Program-made: the position numbers and the translations under genes
Assembly (NCBI GenBank): GCA_001797815.1
Contig: MGQK01000018.1
Span: 287-5,945, forward strand
Reading direction: 5' to 3'
DNA length: 5,659 nucleotides
From: Deltaproteobacteria bacterium RBG_13_61_14
GTDB lineage: Bacteria; RBG-13-61-14
Notes under the pieces: generated by a model
Databases searched by the model: none
The model's input: the letters and a program-made list of their open reading frames with translations, nothing else
Told to the model about the DNA's origin: nothing
In this document: piece after piece, positions 1-4,638 of the stretch
Layout: each line of letters begins with the position of its first letter
Position numbering within the stretch: the stretch's first letter is position 1

Positions 1-1004
1 GCACTCGGGGCATCGCTGACCTGGTAGCGCATCTCCCACCCGTCCTCAGTTAAGACGGTGTTGAAAACACCCTCGTCGTCCACCTCCACCGAGGTCAGGT
101 CCCACGCAGACCCGTCCGCCTGGGAATCGAACTTAGCAATCGCGCTCACGCCCGAGGCGTTCCCCGCGGTCACGTCCGCATAGATGGTCTGCCGCGCGGC
201 GCTGGCCGTGAAGTCCAGAACCAGTTGTTGGTTCAGCACCAGCACCTCGCCGAGCTCCATGTCCTCCTGAGTATCGGCTAGATACTTGCCGGTCGCGTCG
301 TTGTAGAGATAGCCGCCCAAGCACAGGCCATTGTCATCAAGGGTGAACAACACGCCATGACTGCCGGCGACCACGCCGTCATTCTCGCCCTCTAAGCTGT
401 CATCAGACATCTTACGCACCTGGAGCCGCTGGATGGTGAGCAGCTTGACGCTGGCTTGAATCTCATACCAGGTGTCATCAACCAGCCCCGCGCACGCGGC
501 CTCCAGGGTGATCCCGCCGTCCACCACCACAAAAAAGATGCTCTTATTGTTAAGGTAGATTTTCCAGGACCGCAGCGCGCTGTCGTAGCCATAATCAGAA
601 GCGATTAGCGCGGTGCCCGTCACGTCATCGAACTTCACTTGAATACGGATGGTGAATTCGCTAAAATTATTCACGCCCGGAAGCAGATACCTCAAGCCGG
701 AGTAATCTTCAGCGGTCAACTTGATGCTCTGATCACCAAACGGCCCGCCAGCCGCGACGCTCACCACGGACTCGCATTCCGCATAAGCCTCGGAGGCATA
801 GTCCCGGGTGCGCGCCAGGCCCTTATTGTCCAGCGTCGCGGTAACCGCGCCCTGCTCCGCGTTGGGGAAAAAAGCCAAGACCCGCGCATCCGGGTCATCC
901 TCGGGCCGCGGCCGCAGTCGCAGCTTGCCCTGGTCCACCATCAGATCATCCACCGCCTCGGTCAAGATGGTGATCTTCTCCGCGGGAAAATAAATCTTGG
1001 CCAT
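1..1004 (-). CDS. LamG/concanavalin-like virion protein, probable tail fibre or receptor-contact protein (3' end outside window)
   Basis: The minus-strand frame from ATG 1004 is open through position 1, giving 334 visible residues without a stop. Residues 1-75 form a short N-terminal region (MAKIYFPAEKITILTEAVDD). Residues 78-260 look like a LamG / concanavalin A-like jelly roll: GDQSIKLTAEDYSGLRYLLP, FTIRIQVKF, RSWKIYLNN, IFFVVVDGG, DDTWYEIQASVK and the closing LGEVLVLNQQL. Such domains bind glycans or provide trimeric spike shells in phage tail proteins. Residues 262-334 start a further beta-rich region (LDFTASAARQTIYADVTAG) that continues beyond the window. Start 1004 is chosen because of its excellent Shine-Dalgarno; an in-frame leader starting at 1145 could extend it by 47 residues. 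It is the last gene seen in the tail operon, fitting a distal receptor-contact protein. Confidence 0.68.
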   Translation of the reverse strand, partial: MAKIYFPAEKITILTEAVDDLMVDQGKLRLRPRPEDDPDARVLAFFPNAEQGAVTATLDNKGLARTRDYASEAYAECESVVSVAAGGPFGDQSIKLTAEDYSGLRYLLPGVNNFSEFTIRIQVKFDDVTGTALIASDYGYDSALRSWKIYLNNKSIFFVVVDGGITLEAACAGLVDDTWYEIQASVKLLTIQRLQVRKMSDDSLEGENDGVVAGSHGVLFTLDDNGLCLGGYLYNDATGKYLADTQEDMELGEVLVLNQQLVLDFTASAARQTIYADVTAGNASGVSAIAKFDSQADGSAWDLTSVEVDDEGVFNTVLTEDGWEMRYQVSDAPS

Positions 1005-1145
1005 CTCAATGTCCTCCTGATAAAAGTGTGAAGGGTGTGAAAAGTGTGAAGGGTGTGAAAAGTGTGAAGAGTGTGAAAAGTCGCACCCTTGATGTCCGGT
1101 TAAAATCAAAAAGGTTGTTAACGCAAATATAAAAGTTCTCTTCAT
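1005..1145 (-). CDS. Hydrophobic leader plus His-rich repeat, in frame with the LamG-like gene
   Basis: Starting at ATG 1145 the frame encodes MKRTFIFALTTFLILTG, a basic start followed by a hydrophobic stretch like a signal peptide, then HQGCDF and a repeat of SHSSHF, SHPSHF, SHPSHF. There is no stop codon before the ATG at 1004, so this is formally an N-terminal extension of the LamG-like protein. The Cys at residue 21 is placed like a lipoprotein Cys, but HQGC does not match a lipobox well. Six His residues fall at every third position. It may be a small secreted or lipoprotein gene (a lysis-type small lipoprotein is one possibility) whose end was replaced by an 18-bp minisatellite and whose stop was lost, or a true alternative N-terminus. 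An exported leader on a virion protein would be odd. Confidence 0.45.
1012..1018 (-). promoter_or_regulatory. Ribosome binding site for the LamG-like gene
   Basis: AGGAGGA lies seven bases before ATG 1004-1002 on the minus strand, immediately after the tandem repeat. It supports independent initiation of the LamG-like protein at MAKIYFPAEK even though the frame is open upstream to 1148. Confidence 0.7.
1024..1077. repeat. 18-bp tandem repeat, three copies
   Basis: The plus-strand unit AAGTGTGAAGGGTGTGAA occupies 1024-1041, 1042-1059 and 1060-1077. The first two copies are identical and the third has one G-to-A change; a partial fourth copy begins at 1078. Each unit is itself two 9-bp halves sharing GTGTGAA, so that heptamer appears six times at nine-base spacing. 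The period is a multiple of three and the repeat stays in frame as a six-residue SHPSHF unit on the minus strand. It is too short and has no spacers, so it is not a CRISPR array. Confidence 0.9.
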
Positions 1146-1150
1146 CATAA

Positions 1151-1156
1151 CCTCCT
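1151..1156 (-). promoter_or_regulatory. Ribosome binding site for the leader open frame
   Basis: AGGAGG on the minus strand overlaps the stop codon of the 64-residue gene and lies two bases before ATG 1148 and five bases before ATG 1145. The spacing favours 1145 as the actual start. This perfect site argues that the hydrophobic leader downstream is translated. Confidence 0.65.
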
Positions 1157-1349
1157 AGTTTAGGCCGGCCTTACACGGGTCCCCGCAGCGATAGGCCAGA
1201 GCCAGGGACCGATGCGCCAGGCACGCGGCCCGCTTGATGCGGCGCTGCTCTTGGGTGGCGGTCAGCGTCGTCGCTAATAGGTCAGCGGCCTCCGCGGCAA
1301 ATAGGACTGAAAAATAGGCGGCCCGGGCAGTTTTAACTTTTAGGTCCAT
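1155..1349 (-). CDS. Small helical phage protein of unknown function (64 aa)
   Basis: The ATG at 1349 is chosen because it lies one base past the preceding stop and is preceded by GGGAG at five bases; in-frame TTG 1373 and ATG 1367 would overlap the upstream gene and lack a better site. The protein (MDLKVKTARAAYFSVLFAAEAADLL, written here in two parts: MDLKVKTARAAYFS and VLFAAEAADLL) is predicted helical, rich in Ala and Leu, with a basic middle (EQRRIKRAACLAHRS) and three Cys at residues 44, 56 and 60 approximately. There is no clear membrane segment, so a holin is unlikely. The stop TAG overlaps the Shine-Dalgarno of the next start, which indicates translational coupling. No function can be assigned. 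Confidence 0.6.
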   Translation of the reverse strand: MDLKVKTARAAYFSVLFAAEAADLLATTLTATQEQRRIKRAACLAHRSLALAYRCGDPCKAGLN

Positions 1350-1350
1350 A

Positions 1351-1830
1351 CTAACTCCCACTGACATAACCAATCTGCACGATGTTGACTGCGCCGTTAG
1401 TCACGTTTCCGCCGCACCGATACATGAACTGACCGGCTTCCACCGCGACTACCACCATGTTGCGGGCCTCGGCCCAGGCCGGCGTGAGCGTCTCCGCGTA
1501 AATCTCGGCCCGCACCGACGCGAAAACATTCCCGGCCTGACTAGTGGCCTTGACCTCCACGGTCGCGTACTTCTGACCGGCCACCCCGCTCGGATACGGC
1601 ATCGCCACCTGCAGCTCCACCACCGCGGCCCGGGCCAGATTCCCGCCGGCCTGAATTGCAACCGCGGTCCAAGAAGTAGTCCACGTAGAGGCCAGCAGCA
1701 GGGGCCCGTCCAGGGCCTGCCAGGCGCCCGCGTACAGCGCATCGAAATTGTCTTTGATCTGTATGTACAGCGGCGAGCTGTGCGGCGCCTCCACCGCCAC
1801 CTGCTGAATTTTGATCGCTTTAAAAGCCAT
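1351..1830 (-). CDS. Phage structural accessory protein, paralogue 2 (159 aa)
   Basis: The start ATG at 1830 follows the previous stop TAA after two bases, with AAGGATGAG from the upstream gene's end serving as a weak Shine-Dalgarno. The sequence matches paralogue 1 along almost its full length: IKDNFDALYA, ALDGPLLL, TWTTSW, ARAAVVELQV, GVAGQKY, LTPAWAEARNM, FMYRCGG and IVQIGY at the C-terminus. The N-terminal 25 residues (MAFKAIKIQQVAVEAPHSSP) differ, so the duplicates may attach to different partners or to each other. I do not recognise the family. Tandem copies next to a tail-tip gene fit subunits of a hetero-oligomeric fibre base or decoration layer. The stop TAG at 1353-1351 is one base from the next ATG. 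Confidence 0.72.
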   Translation of the reverse strand: MAFKAIKIQQVAVEAPHSSPLYIQIKDNFDALYAGAWQALDGPLLLASTWTTSWTAVAIQAGGNLARAAVVELQVAMPYPSGVAGQKYATVEVKATSQAGNVFASVRAEIYAETLTPAWAEARNMVVVAVEAGQFMYRCGGNVTNGAVNIVQIGYVSGS

Positions 1831-1832
1831 GC

Positions 1833-2339
1833 TTACTCATCCTTCAAATAGCCGAGCTGCACGATCTCCATAGTCTGAGTTCCCGCCGCGTCGGTGGAGC
1901 AGCGATACTGGAACTGCCGACTGGCGTTCAGCGGGACCATGATCATGTTCCTCCCCGCGGCATAGGCCGGGGTCGGCGTGGTGAAATAGGCCATGCAGCG
2001 CGCGCTTGGAAAATACGTCCAGCCGGTCTCGTTATAGCCCCGGGCCTCCAGCATCGAATAGCGGGTGCCTGTAACGCCGGCCGCGGTCTGCGACATCTGC
2101 ACCCGCAGCTCCACTAGCGCAATCCGGGCGTTGTCGCTGCCGTTCCGGGTGGCCACCAGCGTAGTCCAGGCAGTCTGCCAACTGGTGGTCAACTGCACCG
2201 GCCCGTCCAGCAGCACCATCTCCCGGGCGTACAAATAATCAAAATTGTACTTGATCTTGTACCCGAGCTGGGCCACGTCCCCGGTCTTCAGCCCGGCCTT
2301 GGGAGTTACATCGCTAAGTAAAATTGGGTAGTATGGCAT
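1833..2339 (-). CDS. Phage structural accessory protein, paralogue 1 (168 aa)
   Basis: The ATG at 2339 (MPYYPILLSDVTPKAG) is preferred over an in-frame TTG at 2360 that lies inside a hairpin repeat; neither has a good Shine-Dalgarno. The protein has no recognised family. It shares ordered anchors with the next gene: IKxNFDxLYA, LDGP, SWxTxW, ARxALVEL, GVxGxxY, a TPAxAxxRNM block, FxYRC and IVQLGY near the end. Alternating hydrophobic residues and many Thr and Ser suggest a beta-sandwich fold of about 130 residues after a short N-terminal arm. The gene sits directly after the hub gene and is followed two bases later by its paralogue. A tail fibre, spike-adaptor or virion decoration role is plausible from position only. 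Confidence 0.7.
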   Translation of the reverse strand: MPYYPILLSDVTPKAGLKTGDVAQLGYKIKYNFDYLYAREMVLLDGPVQLTTSWQTAWTTLVATRNGSDNARIALVELRVQMSQTAAGVTGTRYSMLEARGYNETGWTYFPSARCMAYFTTPTPAYAAGRNMIMVPLNASRQFQYRCSTDAAGTQTMEIVQLGYLKDE

Positions 2340-2351
2340 TTTATTTAAATT

Positions 2352-2376
2352 GCCCGACAAGAATGTCGGGCCTACT
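2352..2376. repeat. REP-like palindromic hairpin between hub gene and first paralogue
   Basis: A perfect 8-bp stem, GCCCGACA (2352-2359) with TGTCGGGC (2364-2371), encloses loop AGAA. On the minus strand the 5' flank reads AGTAGGCCCGACA, matching the AGTAGG edge of the hairpin pair at 4365-4415. A TTG inside it (2360) could start the downstream gene seven codons early, but that would make part of the repeat coding. No T-tract follows the stem on the minus strand; the following run is A/T mixed, so terminator activity is weak at best. Confidence 0.6.
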
Positions 2377-2381
2377 CCATG

Positions 2382-4337
2382 TTAATAAATGTGATAGCCG
2401 TCCGCGCCGTTGATCAGGTTACTCGCGTTCCCCCACCAGCAATGTTTTTCTTGCTGGGCCTGGGTCGCCTCGTCAAAGTCCGGCAAATCTGCCGGACCCC
2501 AGACCCCGTACTTCTCGTCCAACTGCGTGGCGATCAGGACGTATTCAAAGGACTCGTCTTTTTTCTGTTTCTTCAGCGTCTCGAACAACACGCTGTCCCG
2601 GGGCTGGCCCTCCTCGTCCACCACCTGGGAGGTCGTCACTTTGACAAAATCCCCCAGGCCCACCCCGGAGTCCTGATAACCTACCCGGCAGGGGAGGGTG
2701 CCCGCGCCGGTTAAGAACCGAATCAAGAAGCGGATCAGGACCAGGGAGGCCGTGAAGGAGTCGTAGCACCAGGGCGCGGTTAGCTCGACCAGCTTGGCCT
2801 CGCCGTACGCGTTGGAGGACTCGTAATCCACGTAAATCCGGGTAAGCTTGGAGTAGTCATCATTATCGCTGGGGTCCGGGACCAGCGGCCGATAATAGAT
2901 GCGGCCCCTGGTGCAGCGCTTGTCCTCTCCCGCATCGAAACTCTGGGAGTTCTCTTTGAGATGAAGAGTCTCGTTCCACTCCGCGGGCGGATCATCGTAG
3001 AGCGGGGGCGCCATGAGCTTGCAATGAATCATGCAGTCCTCGCCCTGCCAGACTCGCAGACCCGTGCTCTCCCGGAACTCCTGGAGCATCTCCACCACCC
3101 GTTTGCCGGAGTCGTAATACCTCTTAAACAGGCACCCGGGGAGCCAGCGGTTGAACTCGAAATCGGCCTCCATGCCATACACCGGATCAGTGTCGCCATG
3201 CGCGGCCGCGGTGGTCCCGTACGCGCCATGAACGCAGCCGGTAAGGGTCTGCCCGGACACCGCGGTGTACTTGATCAGCTCGGTCCCGATCCTGATGCAG
3301 CCCCCCTCGTCCCAGAGCTTGGTCAAGTCCCCGGTCAAAGTGATGGTGGCCGCGTGATCGCTGATCGCGCCGTTCAGGGTCAGGGAGAGGTCCTTGTAGG
3401 CCACGTCAGTCATGTCCAGCCCGCCCTTCCAGAGCAGGAGATGATAACATTCCGCGCCGAGCAGACCGGTCTCCCAGTCGTTAGACTTGGCGAACACCTC
3501 AATCACTTTCGGCTCAGTCCCCGCGGGATGGCTGGACTTGGGAGTCCCGTAGGACCCGGACACGCACCCGGTCAGCGTATTGTTGAGCAGATTGCGGGCC
3601 GTATATCTGACCCACTCGTCCTCCGCGCCCTCCGCGTCCGGGTCCTCCGGCGGGAGACTCACGCACCCGGACGCGGGGAACTCGGAGGCGTCAGTGACGA
3701 ACATAAACGAGCTATTACTATAGGCCTGAACCAGCACATTGTCCGAGCTGATCTCATCCGGGATTTCCTTGTCGAGCGCCGAGGTCAGGTCCTTGCTCTC
3801 CAGCTCGGCCTGGTCCGGCCGGTTCTTCCAGTTAGTCAGCCGACCCTTATAGATCAGTTGGAATTCCGCCTCGGCCAGCCCCTCAAAGCCCTGATAGACC
3901 TCGATCTTGCGGCCTGGATAGTAGCGCTGCCGGGCCAGGAGATTCCGCCAAAATGTCCCCGCGGTCTCCACCGGAGAAGTGGTCTTTTCCGGGACCGCAA
4001 TCGGATGATACTTGGTCTCGTGAAACTTGAGCGTGACCTTCTCTCTCCGGGTGGTGGACTCCTCGTCCCGTATCTCCGCGGGATTGTCAAGAAAGCCTTT
4101 TAAATACGGCGCCGCGCCGAGGACCAGGGGGGCCTCCCGGGTGGTGAACTTGTAAACGGCGGTGCCCTGGCTGTAATTGGCCTTATCCTTGCAAGTGCCG
4201 TAGGTGTAGTAGCACTTCCCACCAGTGGCCGTGCAGGGGGCCTGGCCGTATTCGTTCTGACATTGATCCAGATGCAGCTTGACCAGGTGAAGCGGGGACT
4301 TCACAATCCGGGCCAGCATTTCAGCGTAAGTGGTCAT
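2382..4337 (-). CDS. Tail-tip / baseplate hub-like protein with N-terminal Cys cluster (DUF2163/gpL-like), 651 aa
   Basis: This is the largest gene in the window. Residues 1-60 carry the pattern LDQC(26)-x8-C(35)TATGGKC(42)-x6-C(49) with NEYGQAPCTA and YTYGTCKDKANY, which I associate with phage tail-tip proteins of the DUF2163 / BR0599 type. The four cysteines suggest a bound metal; lambda gpL, an analogous tip protein, carries an Fe-S cluster. Residues 80-190 look like a beta-rich hub domain (GRKIEVYQGFEG, then LIYKGRLTNW). Residues 220-275 and 344-390 hold two copies of a small module ending TLTGCVSGSYGT and TLTGCVHGAYGT. The C-terminal 200 residues (residues 560-606: GVGLGDFVKV, then FEYVLIATQL) resemble baseplate hub barrels. 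The protein probably sits at the tail tip. The ATG at 4337 keeps the full N-terminus but has no visible SD, because REP-like hairpins lie just upstream. Phage tail assignment is fairly secure; the exact family is from memory. Confidence 0.75.
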   Translation of the reverse strand: MTTYAEMLARIVKSPLHLVKLHLDQCQNEYGQAPCTATGGKCYYTYGTCKDKANYSQGTAVYKFTTREAPLVLGAAPYLKGFLDNPAEIRDEESTTRREKVTLKFHETKYHPIAVPEKTTSPVETAGTFWRNLLARQRYYPGRKIEVYQGFEGLAEAEFQLIYKGRLTNWKNRPDQAELESKDLTSALDKEIPDEISSDNVLVQAYSNSSFMFVTDASEFPASGCVSLPPEDPDAEGAEDEWVRYTARNLLNNTLTGCVSGSYGTPKSSHPAGTEPKVIEVFAKSNDWETGLLGAECYHLLLWKGGLDMTDVAYKDLSLTLNGAISDHAATITLTGDLTKLWDEGGCIRIGTELIKYTAVSGQTLTGCVHGAYGTTAAAHGDTDPVYGMEADFEFNRWLPGCLFKRYYDSGKRVVEMLQEFRESTGLRVWQGEDCMIHCKLMAPPLYDDPPAEWNETLHLKENSQSFDAGEDKRCTRGRIYYRPLVPDPSDNDDYSKLTRIYVDYESSNAYGEAKLVELTAPWCYDSFTASLVLIRFLIRFLTGAGTLPCRVGYQDSGVGLGDFVKVTTSQVVDEEGQPRDSVLFETLKKQKKDESFEYVLIATQLDEKYGVWGPADLPDFDEATQAQQEKHCWWGNASNLINGADGYHIY

Positions 4338-4363
4338 TGGCGGTTGTTAGTGGTCGTTATTGG
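4329..4363. repeat. Short imperfect direct repeat over the hub gene start
   Basis: AGTGGTC followed by an ATTGG-like end occurs at 4329-4340 and 4349-4363 on the plus strand, with a similar leading T/A-rich context. One copy spans the ATG of the hub-like gene. Together with the adjacent hairpins it fills the space where a Shine-Dalgarno sequence would be expected. It may be a duplication associated with the repeat insertion or simply chance. Confidence 0.3.
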
Positions 4364-4364
4364 T

Positions 4365-4415
4365 AGCGGCGATTCTCTAATCGCCGTTTGGGGCGACTAG
4401 AGAGTCGCCCCTACT
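4365..4415. repeat. Inverted pair of REP-like palindromic hairpins
   Basis: Hairpin 1 has an 8-bp stem, 4367-4374 with 4379-4386, and loop CTCT. Hairpin 2 has a 9-bp stem, 4390-4398 with 4403-4411, and loop AGAG. Read in opposite orientations the cores are the same 18-mer except for two positions: GGCGATTCTCTAATCGCC against GGCGACTCTCTAGTCGCC. The two differing positions pair with each other, so this is a compensatory change. The whole unit can also fold as one long arm with a six-base turn, and the two loops are complementary. On the minus strand the outer edge reads AGTAGGGGCGAC, and its TAG is the stop codon of the overlapping small open frame. There is no T-tract, so a simple intrinsic terminator is unlikely. 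It resembles intergenic REP/MITE-type palindromes. Confidence 0.7.
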
Positions 4416-4638
4416 GGATGATTCTCCTTCTCCAGATCATCTCTTCGAGCTGGTTACGCATCTCGATTAGGGTGTCTGTGTCGAAAACACTGAGGCAAAT
4501 GTTTAGATTCAGGTTAGGGCTGCGAGGCGACTCTTTCTTTATGTCCCTGCTCTCATGGGCCGCGGCCCGCCGCGTGTATTTTGTTTTGGGCTGGTCAGCT
4601 TCGGGCCGCGGCCCCGGCTGTCCATAATCTTCCCGCAT
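4411..4638 (-). CDS. Small open frame in -1 register, possible frameshift extension of the zinc-ribbon-like protein
   Basis: This 75-codon frame overlaps the 3' end of the zinc-ribbon-like gene in the -1 register and ends at TAG 4413-4411. Its own ATG at 4638 has no convincing SD. The part that lies outside the upstream gene (SPNLNLNICLSVFDTDTLIE, then MRNQLEEMIWRRRIIQ) reads like a normal amphipathic helical C-terminus with ordinary codon use, unlike the basic tail in the other frame. A ribosome slipping back one base at 4590-4584 would append 57 residues from ACA at 4584 onward, giving a 155-residue fusion (or 82 residues from the internal start at 4658). The alternatives are an independent overlapping gene or a one-base indel that split one gene. 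Coding is likely for the distal half; the mode of expression is unresolved. Confidence 0.45.
   Translation of the reverse strand: MREDYGQPGPRPEADQPKTKYTRRAAAHESRDIKKESPRSPNLNLNICLSVFDTDTLIEMRNQLEEMIWRRRIIQ

Noticed and set aside
639-1031. 130-codon open frame on the plus strand
   Set aside because: It is antisense to the LamG-like gene and runs into the tandem repeat; the minus frame has clear domain motifs and a strong Shine-Dalgarno.
1024-1077. CRISPR array or iteron-type origin
   Set aside because: The units are contiguous with no spacers, so CRISPR is excluded. Iterons need an adjacent initiator gene and AT-rich region, neither of which is seen; the repeat sits inside an open frame.
1083-1145. 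Confident lipoprotein call for the leader peptide
   Set aside because: The Cys is placed suitably after a hydrophobic stretch, but the preceding residues HQG do not fit a lipobox, so only a signal-like leader is claimed.
1155-1349. Holin for the 64-residue protein
   Set aside because: The hydrophobic part is short and broken by Glu and Asp residues, with no clear membrane helix.
2961-4103. 380-codon open frame on the plus strand
   Set aside because: It lies wholly antisense to the hub-like gene, has a composition typical of GC-skewed shadow frames (Arg, Gly, Leu, Pro, His rich) and no domain motif or Shine-Dalgarno.
4287-4304. Hairpin GTGAAG / CTTCAC near the start of the hub gene
   Set aside because: It is a six-base stem inside coding sequence with an ordinary protein reading (SPLHLVK) and no partner elsewhere; chance is sufficient.
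4365-4415. Intrinsic transcription terminator
   Set aside because: The stems are strong, but no T-tract follows on either strand, and the downstream genes have no visible promoter of their own.
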